Source: JAPLKX01 sp035530195 | GTDB lineage: Bacteria > Hydrogenedentota > Hydrogenedentia > Hydrogenedentales > SLHB01 | Assembly (NCBI GenBank): GCA_035530195.1 | Contig: DATKVG010000150.1 | Coordinates: 1-53,078 of the forward strand | Direction of reading: 5' to 3' | DNA length: 53,078 bases | Shown: positions 25,704 through 33,787 of the stretch, one piece after another | How the letters are laid out: each line of letters opens with the position of its first letter | Position numbering within the stretch: the first letter of the stretch is position 1 | Translations under genes and position numbers: made by a program | The notes under the pieces: model-generated | The model's database searches: none | The model's input: only the letters and a program-made list of their open reading frames with translations | What the model was told of the DNA's origin: nothing

Positions 25704-27620
25704 ATGACGGATGAAACCATGCAACCGAACATCGAATCAGCGGGCGAAGGGCGGGTAACCGTTCCTGGTGAAGGCGCCGTTGGTTTGAACAACCTGGACG
25801 ACGAGCTGTTTCCACAGGAGACGTACTCCCAGGAAGAGATGGAGCAGTTCTACGCCCAAACCCTGCAGAATTTCACGGAAGGCGAGGTAGTCCGCGGCAC
25901 GGTAGTGGAAATTGGGCCGGACCGGGTGCTTGTAGACATCGGCTACAAGAGCGAAGGCGTTATTCCGGCGGAAGAATTCCCGGATCCGGGCAGCGTGCAG
26001 GTTGGCGACACGTTTGACGTGTACATCGAGCAGCCCGAGGCGGAAGACGGGATGCCGGTCCTGTCGAAATTGAAAGCGGACCGAATCAAGAACTGGACAT
26101 ACATCCAGCGGGTGTACGAGGAAGACGGCGTGATTGAAGGCCGTATCGTGCGTCGCGTGAAGGGCGGGCTGAAAGTAGATATCGGCATCGACGCGTTCAT
26201 GCCGGCAAGCCAGTTGACGTGGCGGCCGACGGGCGATCTGGAGCGTTACATCGGGGAGACGATGGATCTGAAGATCATCAAGCTGACGAAACGGCGCCGG
26301 AACGTCGTGGTGAGCCGTCGTAAACTGCTCGAGGAACAGCGTGCGGGCGAGAAGAGCCGGTTGCTGGCGACGCTCGAGGCGGGCCAGGTTATCCACGGCG
26401 AGGTGAAGAACATCACGGATTTCGGCGCGTTTGTTGACGTGGGCGGGATTGACGGGCTTCTCCACGTGACGGACATGTCGTGGGGCCGGGTGAAGCACCC
26501 GAGCCAGGTGGTGAGCGTTGGGCAGAAGATCGAGGTGGTGGTGCTGAATTTCGATCCGCGCACCGAGCGAATCAGCCTGGGCCTGAAGCAGAAGACGGAG
26601 AACCCGTGGAAAATGGCGGCGAGCCGGTATCCGGTTGGCGGCATAGCGCGCGGCAGAGTCGTGAGCATGACGGATTATGGCGCGTTCGTGCAGCTTGAAG
26701 AAGGCATCGAGGGCATGGTTCACGTGAGCGAGATGAGTTGGACGCGGCGCGTCCGCCATCCGAGTGAACTTGTTGCGCTCGAGCAGGACGTGGACGTGAT
26801 GATCCTGAGCGTGGACCCGGAGGCGGAGAAGATCGCGCTGGGCATCAAGCAGACGACGCCAAACCCGTGGACCGAGATCAGCCAGAAGTACCCGATTGGT
26901 TCCGTGGTGAAGGGCATAGTCAGGAACATGACGGACTACGGCGCGTTTATCCAGATCGAGGAAGGCATCGACGGGCTGCTACACGTGTCGGACGTATCGT
27001 GGACGAAGAAAGTTGCACATCCGTCGGAGGTTCTCGAGAAAAACCAGGAGATCGAGGTGAAGGTTCTGAGCATCGATCCGGCGAACGAGAAGATCAGCGT
27101 GGGGTTGAAGCAGCTCGAGCGGGATCCGTGGATGCTGGTTGTGGAAAGCACGCCGATCGGTTCGCACGTGCAGGTCGAGATCGCGAAGCTGGTGAGTTTC
27201 GGGGCGTTTGCGCGGCTCGAGAACGGGATTGAAGGGCTGATCCACGTCAGCGAGATCTCGCCGGACCGGGTGCAGAAGCCCGAAGACGTGCTTGCGGTGG
27301 GCGACAAGGTGCTGTGCAAGGTGATCGGCATTGACGCGGTTGAACGGAAGATCGCGTTGAGCATCCGGGAATATCAGCGGGATCTGGAAGTGAAGGCGCA
27401 TGCGGACTACGGCAAGAGCGGAGCCGACCAGCCGATCAACATTGGCGAAGTGCTGGGCGATGTGGTTCCGCGGAGCCTGTTCCAGGCCGGCAGAAGCCTT
27501 GCGGACGCCGCCAACGAACTGATGGCTGCGGTGAACCGGGCCGGAAAGCCCGAGGAGCCGCCCGAGCCCGAGCCGGAGCCGGAGCCGGAGAAGACTGAAG
27601 AAGAGAAAAAAGAAGAGTAA
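25704..27620 (+). CDS. rpsA: 30S ribosomal protein S1
   Basis: This 638-aa protein has six S1 RNA-binding domains. The first two are divergent (GEVVRGTVVEIGPDRVLVDIG and DGVIEGRIVRRVKGGLKVDIG) and the next four are canonical, with a TDFGAFV/TDYGAF core and HPSE or HPSQ linkers. The C-terminus is Pro/Glu/Lys-rich. S1 brings structured mRNAs to the 30S subunit. The start is ATG 25704 after a strong AAGGAGGT (25684-25691). The divergent RraA-like gene shares the upstream region. A strong terminator follows. Domains 3-5 are similar enough to hint at internal duplication, as usual in S1. Confidence 0.96.
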   Translation: MTDETMQPNIESAGEGRVTVPGEGAVGLNNLDDELFPQETYSQEEMEQFYAQTLQNFTEGEVVRGTVVEIGPDRVLVDIGYKSEGVIPAEEFPDPGSVQVGDTFDVYIEQPEAEDGMPVLSKLKADRIKNWTYIQRVYEEDGVIEGRIVRRVKGGLKVDIGIDAFMPASQLTWRPTGDLERYIGETMDLKIIKLTKRRRNVVVSRRKLLEEQRAGEKSRLLATLEAGQVIHGEVKNITDFGAFVDVGGIDGLLHVTDMSWGRVKHPSQVVSVGQKIEVVVLNFDPRTERISLGLKQKTENPWKMAASRYPVGGIARGRVVSMTDYGAFVQLEEGIEGMVHVSEMSWTRRVRHPSELVALEQDVDVMILSVDPEAEKIALGIKQTTPNPWTEISQKYPIGSVVKGIVRNMTDYGAFIQIEEGIDGLLHVSDVSWTKKVAHPSEVLEKNQEIEVKVLSIDPANEKISVGLKQLERDPWMLVVESTPIGSHVQVEIAKLVSFGAFARLENGIEGLIHVSEISPDRVQKPEDVLAVGDKVLCKVIGIDAVERKIALSIREYQRDLEVKAHADYGKSGADQPINIGEVLGDVVPRSLFQAGRSLADAANELMAAVNRAGKPEEPPEPEPEPEPEKTEEEKKEE

Positions 27621-27646
27621 CGCCGACGGGCGTGATTGAACGTAGA

Positions 27647-27675
27647 AGCGCCGCTCATTTTGGGCGGCGCTTTTT
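27647..27675 (+). terminator. rho-independent terminator after rpsA
   Basis: AGCGCCGC (27647-27654) pairs with GCGGCGCT (27664-27671) with a 9-nt loop, followed by a T-run. Confidence 0.9.
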
Positions 27676-27800
27676 GCGTTAATATGAGTTATACTACTTT
27701 TCGATGGGGAAGGGCCGCACGGGTGCCATGCGGGCATGAGTGCGGAAAACCGGGACACTGGCTTGACCAACGGCCGGGGCAGTAACAGGGAGTTGGACCC

Positions 27801-28547
27801 ATGCCGAACCTGCTCGTGTTTACGGCATCAGAGAAAACGGCCGAGTTGGTGGAGAAGGTTTGCGAGGAAAGCGGCTGGACATCCCGCAGGGGTAGGGCGG
27901 CGGGCGGTTTTGACGATGGCGGGGTGGATGCCGTGGTTGTTGATTTGGAGAATCCATTCGAGGGCGGGGACGAGGTTGCGCGGTCGATCTCGGACCACTC
28001 GCCGTTCATGCCGCTGATCTTCGTGAACAAAGAGCATGGGCCGGCCGACGATTTCGGCGATGGGCTGAGGTACTACATTGATCCGGCGCACATCACGGAC
28101 TTGGAACACATTTTGATCTCGCTGTCTTGCGGGTTTCCGTCGGGCGACCTGATGACGCCGGGGCGGCCGGATATGCGGCAAGTTCCGCGTGTGCTGATCG
28201 TGGACGATAACCTGGAGCTGGCGAACCTGATTGAACGGAGCCTGAGGGCGTTGGAACGGTTTGACGTTCGGGTGACGGGTTCGGGGTTCGAGGCGGCGTC
28301 GATCCTGCCGATGTTCCACCCGGACGTGGTGGTGATTGACCTTGTACTGGACGACATGGATGGGCGGGAAGTGTGCTCGTTTATCCGAAACCATCAGGAC
28401 CTGAAGAAGGCGCGCATTATCGGGGTGTCGGGTTATTTGCCTGCAGGGCGCGTTTCGGATAAGGAGCCGCTGTTCGATGTGTTTATGGAGAAGCCGTTTC
28501 GGGTGAAGGATGTTGTTGATCAGATCGTAAAGCTGGTGCAGGGGTGA
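27801..28547 (+). CDS. two-receiver response regulator without output domain
   Basis: This 248-aa protein has a degenerate first receiver (residues 3-110), with Asp48 at the phosphoacceptor position in VDAVVVDLE but no N-terminal acidic pair. A complete second receiver (130-248) has Asp135-Asp136, phosphoacceptor Asp180 in VVVIDLVLDDMDG, Ser210 and Lys231 in MEKPF. No DNA-binding or enzymatic domain follows. Such stand-alone receivers pass phosphate to partners or act by protein contact. It is the first gene after rpsA, and genes for c-di-GMP signalling follow after a mobile-element scar. ATG 27801 has CAGGGAG upstream. Confidence 0.86.
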   Translation: MPNLLVFTASEKTAELVEKVCEESGWTSRRGRAAGGFDDGGVDAVVVDLENPFEGGDEVARSISDHSPFMPLIFVNKEHGPADDFGDGLRYYIDPAHITDLEHILISLSCGFPSGDLMTPGRPDMRQVPRVLIVDDNLELANLIERSLRALERFDVRVTGSGFEAASILPMFHPDVVVIDLVLDDMDGREVCSFIRNHQDLKKARIIGVSGYLPAGRVSDKEPLFDVFMEKPFRVKDVVDQIVKLVQG

Positions 28548-28552
28548 GAATA

Positions 28553-28570
28553 GGTCCTATAGGACGTATA
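28553..28570. repeat. two related 9-mers (GGTCCTATA, GGACGTATA)
   Basis: Two adjacent 9-base units that differ at two positions lie next to the foldback element. This is weak by itself, but another 9-mer array lies at 39696-39731. Confidence 0.4.
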
Positions 28571-28571
28571 G

Positions 28572-28730
28572 CAGCCCGTGGCAAAAGTCGTCGCGGTCTG
28601 CGCGCGACCTTTTGTCACGGTCTCTGCGTTGCGAAACCTTGAAAAAGGAGGCACTTTTCCTGCGGTTTCGCGCCTTGATCCCGTGCCAAATGGCTCGTGC
28701 TCGCCATCACGAGACTTCTGCCACGGGCTG
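28572..28730. mobile_element. foldback (MITE-like) element
   Basis: The terminal inverted repeats CAGCCCGTGGCAAAAGTC (28572-28589) and GACTTCTGCCACGGGCTG (28713-28730) match at 17 of 18 positions. Internal inverted pairs GCGAAACC (28631-28638) / GGTTTCGC (28664-28671) and AAAAG / CTTTT lie inside them, so nearly the whole 159-bp element can fold back. It contains no gene and lies just before a decayed transposase, which may have mobilised it. Confidence 0.6.
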
Positions 28731-28738
28731 TTAGCGAA

Positions 28739-28912
28739 ACGGAGGAGATTACCGATGGCGTTCTTGCACACTGCAAGTGCCCCCTCAACACCAGCATTCT
28801 TGAAGGCATAAACAACAAGATAAAAGTCATCAAACGGATGGCCTATGGATTCCGCGACGACGAGTACTTCTTCCTGAGGATCCGCGAGGCGTTTCCCGGA
28901 AAATGCGGATGA
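28739..28912 (+). pseudogene. C-terminal remnant of an ISL3-like transposase
   Basis: About 58 residues remain, ending ILEGINNKIKVIKRMAYGFR then DDEYFFLRIREAFPG and a stop. This block is the conserved end of ISL3-family (DDE) transposases. The N-terminal and catalytic regions are missing, so the element is dead. The foldback element sits immediately upstream. No clear IS end is visible downstream. Confidence 0.65.
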
Positions 28913-29135
28913 ACCCGGAAAAATTGGGTGGCTTGCGAACGCCACTCGTTCAGATCGCGGGCCGCGGTTGCGAACGGAAGGAAGCCATGCAAGCGGTTGT
29001 AAACGGGCGGGGAACGTGTTATTGTGCCATAGGGGAATTGTAGCGGCGCATGGCCAGGGCCCAAGGGTCGCGAGCGCCCCGTGCATTTTCTTCGCAAGAA
29101 CAAAGTTGATGGATCGTGGCCCAGGAACAACGCTC

Positions 29136-30179
29136 ATGTCTGATGAACAGGATCTGGATTCTTACTTGAACGTAGGTTGCCCGCTGGTGCTTCACCCGGA
29201 ACCGTTCGAGGCGTCTGCGCCGCGTTACTCGACGTGTGTGCGCGGATGGAGCAAGTCAAGTTACCTGCTTATCGACCGGCCACGCATCAACAACCGGTTT
29301 GCGGCGATCCGGGAAAACCAGCCATGCGTTGTCCGGTTTTTGTATAACGGGCGTGCCTGCGCCTTTGACACCATGATTCTGGACTGGGACACCCGTCAGT
29401 ACCACTCCTACTGCAGGATCAGTTGGCCAACCAAATTCCAGACGGTGTCTTTCCGGAAGTTCGAACGCGTGCGGGCGCAGATCCCCTGCTCGTTTGAGCA
29501 TGGCGGAGAAAAACACGAAGGCGTTATCGAAGACATCAGCATCGGCGGATGCCGGGTCCGCACGTCGTGCCAGGTGGAAAACAACAGCACGATTGAAATG
29601 GATTTGAGCCTGCCGGACGGGTGCGTGCTCGAACAGATCCGCGCCGAGGTCAAGAATGTCCGTGCCGCCGGCAGCGAATTCCTGCTCGGCTGCCAGTTCG
29701 AAGACGATCAGCCCGAGGTCGAAAGCGACATCGCTTTCTACGTGACCACCGTGCTCGAGCGCGGCGAGGTCCGCACCACCGAGCGCCAAAGGGTCCTTAT
29801 CATTGATGACAACCGGACTGTGGCGATGGTGTTGCGCAACCTTTTTGAACAAAAGGGTATCGAGGTTCTGCCGGCATCGGCCACGCTCGACGGGCTCTCT
29901 CGGTTGCGGCTGTCTTCGCCGGACGCAGTCCTGATCTCGCAGCGGATGACCGACCTGCCCGGTATTGAGAGCGCCCGCCTCATTCGGGCTACCAGGGGGC
30001 TGGAGAACCTGCCCATTTTCCTTTACGGCGGCAACATCCCGCCCGACGAGATCGCAAAGGCCGGAGTCACCCTCCATTTGGCCCAACGGATTCCGACCAT
30101 ACAGATTGCCAAACGGGTGTTGGCCGAGCTTGAAAAATTGGCCAGACAACCCCAGCCACCCACTCAGAGCGAGTCTTGA
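29136..30179 (+). CDS. PilZ protein with degenerate receiver (1)
   Basis: This 347-aa protein has an N-terminal YcgR-like segment (residues 1-100) and a PilZ domain with both c-di-GMP motifs: RKFER at 107-111 and DISIGG at 133-138. A receiver-like domain follows (218-335). The receiver keeps the acidic pair Asp224-Asp225, but the phosphoacceptor position is Ser268 in VLISQRMTDLPG, so it cannot take phosphate in the normal way. ATG 29136 follows CAGGAAC; an upstream in-frame extension overlaps mobile-element DNA and I rejected it. The HD-GYP gene starts 125 bp later. It probably senses c-di-GMP and relays it by contact. Confidence 0.88.
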   Translation: MSDEQDLDSYLNVGCPLVLHPEPFEASAPRYSTCVRGWSKSSYLLIDRPRINNRFAAIRENQPCVVRFLYNGRACAFDTMILDWDTRQYHSYCRISWPTKFQTVSFRKFERVRAQIPCSFEHGGEKHEGVIEDISIGGCRVRTSCQVENNSTIEMDLSLPDGCVLEQIRAEVKNVRAAGSEFLLGCQFEDDQPEVESDIAFYVTTVLERGEVRTTERQRVLIIDDNRTVAMVLRNLFEQKGIEVLPASATLDGLSRLRLSSPDAVLISQRMTDLPGIESARLIRATRGLENLPIFLYGGNIPPDEIAKAGVTLHLAQRIPTIQIAKRVLAELEKLARQPQPPTQSES

Positions 30180-30225
30180 TTTTTCTCCGGGGTCTGCGCG
30201 CTCCGCAAATCCCGCAAAAGCCCCG

Positions 30226-30255
30226 TTGACAACACGTTACCGTATATGGTAAAAG
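30226..30255 (+). promoter_or_regulatory. promoter of the HD-GYP gene with an internal palindrome
   Basis: TTGACA (30226-30231), an 18-bp spacer and TAAAAG (30250-30255). A 16-bp palindrome, TTACC-GTATAT-GGTAA (30237-30252), lies between the boxes and overlaps the -10, the usual place for a repressor operator. Confidence 0.5.
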
Positions 30256-30304
30256 GCACATCTGGGGTTCTGAAGAACGATAAGCACAGGAGTGTTTAAC
30301 TGAT

Positions 30305-31318
30305 ATGGCTGATGGGGGCAGCGGGTCAGGCCCTGCAAATGCGCAGGAGTTTTTCCCGATTCGGATAGGGAGCCTTTGCCTCGATACCGTTACGGGATTC
30401 GACCTGTATCTCAAGCCGCAGGGCCCGAAACCGCCGGCCCTGTACCGCGACAAGACGCTTCCTTTTACGGAAGAAGCGCGGGAGCGGCTGAAGCAAAACA
30501 GTATTACGAAACTCTACGTCCGTTCGACACAGGCGTCGGATTACCACAAATACGTGCAGGCCAACCTGCGTTCGATCATTGCCGATCCCCAGGTCGATGT
30601 CGCGGAACGTGCGGAAGTCCTCTACACGTCGGCCCAGGACGTCATGAAAGACCTGATGGACGATCCGCGGTCGGGCCAACTGTTCGATACCACGAGCAAG
30701 CTGGCGGCGGACGCGGTGTGGTTTCTGTTCAACCAGCCGGCGTCTTTTGGGAGCCTTCTAAAGGTAACTTCCTATGACTACTACACCTACACGCATTGTG
30801 TGAACGTTTTTCTGTTTTGCATGGCGCTGGCCAGGAAAATGAGCTATTCGGAAAACGAGGTGCTGACGTTCGGGACGGGCGCGCTGCTGCACGATGTTGG
30901 GAAGTGCCTGATACCGGAAGACATCACAAACGCCCCCGGCAAGCTGACGCCGGAACAATGGGCGGTGATGAAAAAACATCCTGAGTTTGGATGCCAGATC
31001 CTGACCGAACAGGGCATCCACGACCCGGTGGTTCACGACATCACACTGCATCACCACGAAAAAGTCAATGGGAAAGGGTATCCGCAGGGCATGACGAGCA
31101 AGGACCTCTCACGGTTTGCCAAGATCTGCACCATCGTAGACATCTTCGACGCCTTGACCACCCGGAGAGTGTACAAAGACGCCGTGGGTTCATTCCCCGC
31201 CCTGAAGCTGATGCAGGATGCCATGGCCGAGGAACTTGATCCCCAGTTGTTCCACAACTTCATTGAACTGATGGGCACCCATGGGCCCATTACGGCGCAA
31301 GGCTCCGCGGTGGGCTGA
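30305..31318 (+). CDS. HD-GYP domain c-di-GMP phosphodiesterase
   Basis: This 337-aa protein is soluble. The N-terminal ~110 residues are a PilZ-unlike, HD-GYP-associated segment. The HD-GYP domain covers about residues 120-320 with the metal ligands His164, His196-Asp197 and Lys200 in LLHDVGK, HHE at 250-252 and GKGYP at 256-260, then DIFDALTTRR. All signature residues are present, so it should hydrolyse c-di-GMP to pGpG or GMP. ATG 30305 follows AGGAG. It lies between two PilZ-pseudoreceiver genes and overlaps their operon by spacing (11 bp to the next). Confidence 0.95.
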   Translation: MADGGSGSGPANAQEFFPIRIGSLCLDTVTGFDLYLKPQGPKPPALYRDKTLPFTEEARERLKQNSITKLYVRSTQASDYHKYVQANLRSIIADPQVDVAERAEVLYTSAQDVMKDLMDDPRSGQLFDTTSKLAADAVWFLFNQPASFGSLLKVTSYDYYTYTHCVNVFLFCMALARKMSYSENEVLTFGTGALLHDVGKCLIPEDITNAPGKLTPEQWAVMKKHPEFGCQILTEQGIHDPVVHDITLHHHEKVNGKGYPQGMTSKDLSRFAKICTIVDIFDALTTRRVYKDAVGSFPALKLMQDAMAEELDPQLFHNFIELMGTHGPITAQGSAVG

Positions 31319-31329
31319 AAGGGATTCCA

Positions 31330-32376
31330 GTGGCCGCCGAAAAGGGATTGGGAGATTACTTGCGTGTGGGGCAAGTGGTGCTTGTCCACGCCAAGTCGGT
31401 GCACAGTCCCTTAGTGCGTTTTCGCAGCGCGATCCGGGGCTGGCACGGGGGCGTGCGCATCATCCTGGATCGACCGGGGTTTGGCAACATCGATCCGCTT
31501 CACGAGGGTTGCGCCTGCACAGTTCGGTTTCTCAACAATGGCACGGCCTGCGCATTCAGAACGTCTCTGACGAACTGGCTGACACTGAGCAACACGAGCT
31601 GGTGCCATATCAACTGGCCCAAAACGTTTGAGGCGATATCGTTTCGGAAGCATCCGCGGGTGCCGTTCAGCGCGCCGTGCATGCTGCGGTTAAACGGGAC
31701 GGTCGCCAAAGGTATGCTGCGTGACATCAGCGCCGGAGGGTGCGGCGTCTTGACAGACTCCACCGTCGAGGCCGGCCGGGAAGTCCGTCTGGATTTCAAC
31801 CTCCCGCCGGGCATTATGATCCAGAACCTGCGGTCGGTGGTGCGCAACGTCCGGCTGATACAGGCGCAAACCGTGGCGGGCTGTGAGTTTATGCCGGATC
31901 AATTGCCTGTTCAAAGCGAGATTATCCTGTTTATCAATCAGGCGCTGTCAGGCAAGTCGGGCGGCGGGGCCACCACTTGCCGGCTCCTCGTAATCGACAG
32001 CGACCCGGCCTCGAGCGGCCAATTGTGCCGCGCCCTTTCCGAGAGCGGCTGCGAAACCTACTGTGCGCCCAGCACCATCGACGGGTTTGCGCGGCTGCGA
32101 ATCCTGGGTCCCTCGGCTGTTGCTGTTAATCTCCAACAACAGGACTTGCCCGGCGACATGATTGCCCGCCTGATCAAAAAAAATTCCGCCTACACCAACC
32201 TGCCCGTTTTCCTCTTTGGCGAGCCAACGGCCGACGCGGCCGATCGGGCTTCGCAGTCGGGCGCTACGGCGTTTTTCCCCCAATCGGCCCTCATCACCGA
32301 TCTCGTCCAAGCCATGCTTCAAGCGGCGCGAACCGCCACGCCGCCTGTTTGTTCCGAACAGCCGGCGGTCGAGTAG
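31330..32376 (+). CDS. PilZ protein with degenerate receiver (2)
   Basis: This 348-aa paralogue of the 29136 gene has the same layout: an N-terminal YcgR-like segment, PilZ motifs RKHPR (106-110) and DISAGG (132-137), and a C-terminal receiver-like domain. Here the phosphoacceptor position is Asn267 in VAVNLQQQDLPG and the second acidic residue of the pair is altered (VIDSD). The receiver is therefore even less able to accept phosphate. GTG 31330 with AAAGGG upstream lies 11 bp after the HD-GYP stop, so translation from one mRNA is likely. It converges on the RlmI-like gene with only 31 bp between stops. Confidence 0.88.
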   Translation: MAAEKGLGDYLRVGQVVLVHAKSVHSPLVRFRSAIRGWHGGVRIILDRPGFGNIDPLHEGCACTVRFLNNGTACAFRTSLTNWLTLSNTSWCHINWPKTFEAISFRKHPRVPFSAPCMLRLNGTVAKGMLRDISAGGCGVLTDSTVEAGREVRLDFNLPPGIMIQNLRSVVRNVRLIQAQTVAGCEFMPDQLPVQSEIILFINQALSGKSGGGATTCRLLVIDSDPASSGQLCRALSESGCETYCAPSTIDGFARLRILGPSAVAVNLQQQDLPGDMIARLIKKNSAYTNLPVFLFGEPTADAADRASQSGATAFFPQSALITDLVQAMLQAARTATPPVCSEQPAVE

Positions 32377-32407
32377 CGGAGAGCCCGGGCGCATCGGATT
32401 CTGGAGT

Positions 32408-33532
32408 TCAGCCTACCCGCAAGGTAACGCAGGTGAGGTATTCGGTTTCCGGCGTAGCCATCAGCACCGGATGATCCGGGGCGGCCCCGCTGACACTCAG
32501 CACCCACCCTTGCCGCTGGGCGGATGTCACCGACCGTTTCAGCACCTCAAGAAACGCTTCGCGGCCGACAAAATGCGAGCAGGTCGACGTGATCAGGATG
32601 CCGCCCGCCGCCAAGGCGTCCAACGCGGCCCTGTTGAGCGCCTGGTAGAGGCCGAGCGCCTTTTTCAACTGGGCCCGCCCCTTGGCCAACGCCGGCGGGT
32701 CGAGGATCACGACGTCGTACCGCTCGCCCCGTTGGAGCGCCTCCATCACGTCCGCCCGCTCGAACGAGCAGAGGGAGCCGACGCCGTTGATGCGCGCGTT
32801 GATGGCCGCCCGCTCGATCGCCGGGCCGGATGTGTCCACCCCGAGCACGCTCGACGCCCCGGCCAGCGCCGCGTGGCAACTCCACATCCCCACGTAGCAG
32901 TGGCCGTCGAGCACCCGCGCACCCGAGCAATACCGCCGCGCGGCAAAGCTGTTCAACCGCTGATCCAGAAACAGGCCCGTCTTCTGGCCCCCCTCGAGCG
33001 CAACCGACACCGAGACGCCCTCGACCCGGCACGTCACATCCGGCGGGACCTCCCCGTACTTGGTCTCCTCGCCGGCCACGGTCATCTTCACGCCTGTGAC
33101 CCCCTCCGGCTTCATGAACAACTCGGCCAAAGCGGCCGCGTGGGCGCCGTAAAACGGGCAGGGCGTCTCGCAAACCACGACCGGCCCGTACCTGTCCGCC
33201 ACGAAACCTGGAATCCCGTCGCTTTCGCCAAACACCCAGCGGTACACGTCCTGCCCCGGCCACAGCCGCTCCCGGAATGCCCGGGCCTCATCGATCCGTT
33301 CCTGCCACAACACCCGGTCAATGGGCGTCTGATGGCGTGCCAGAATGCGGACCGCAATCCCGCCTTGCGCCTGGTAAAAACCGCGGGCCACAAACCGCCC
33401 ATGGTCGGTGTAGATGTCCACGATGTCCGATTCCTGCAGCGGGGGAATCGGCTCAAACTCGTTGCGGTACGCCCACGGGTGGCCGCGCAACAGCCGCCGC
33501 TCTTCCCGGGGTTTCAACTGCAGGTGTTTCAT
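32408..33532 (-). CDS. RlmI-like 23S rRNA (cytosine-C5) methyltransferase
   Basis: This 374-aa protein starts at ATG 33532. An N-terminal PUA domain (residues 1-75, RRLLRGHPWAYRNEF) precedes a Rossmann SAM-methyltransferase domain with GLFLDQRLN, VLDGHCYVGMWSCHAALAGA and the acceptor motif DPPALAKG. This order is typical of RlmI/RlmK family enzymes that methylate C1962-type cytosines in 23S rRNA. Upstream in-frame codons remain open over the antisense of the kinase gene, but they have no start signal and I excluded them. The gene stands alone. The exact rRNA site is unknown. Confidence 0.88.
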   Translation of the reverse strand: MKHLQLKPREERRLLRGHPWAYRNEFEPIPPLQESDIVDIYTDHGRFVARGFYQAQGGIAVRILARHQTPIDRVLWQERIDEARAFRERLWPGQDVYRWVFGESDGIPGFVADRYGPVVVCETPCPFYGAHAAALAELFMKPEGVTGVKMTVAGEETKYGEVPPDVTCRVEGVSVSVALEGGQKTGLFLDQRLNSFAARRYCSGARVLDGHCYVGMWSCHAALAGASSVLGVDTSGPAIERAAINARINGVGSLCSFERADVMEALQRGERYDVVILDPPALAKGRAQLKKALGLYQALNRAALDALAAGGILITSTCSHFVGREAFLEVLKRSVTSAQRQGWVLSVSGAAPDHPVLMATPETEYLTCVTLRVG

Positions 33533-33544
33533 TGTCCCGCCTTT

Positions 33545-33650
33545 AGAATTTTTGTTCGCGCCATCTGCGCTCGACGCGTAGATGTTGGACCAAGGTCGCG
33601 AACAAAGATTCTGAATCCGGCTTCTTAGCCGCCTTTGGCTTCTTAGCCGC
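33545..33650. repeat. 68-nt hairpin repeat, copy 2
   Basis: The 68-nt hairpin is at 33545-33612 and its arms match copies 1 and 3. The flanking GGCTTCTTAGCC palindrome is present twice here (33619-33630 and 33637-33648). It lies between the divergent starts of the RlmI-like gene and ppk, in the same orientation as copy 1. Confidence 0.92.
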
Positions 33651-33787
33651 CTTTGGCCGTTTGCGAAAGTTTCTCGCAGGTGGTAGATTTGAACCAGAAA
33701 TGTAGTAGACCGGCGTTCGTTGTGCAAGTTTTTGAGGTAATGGGACTTGGATGTTACGGGGCTCGGGAAGAACTCTAACTTGGCCGA

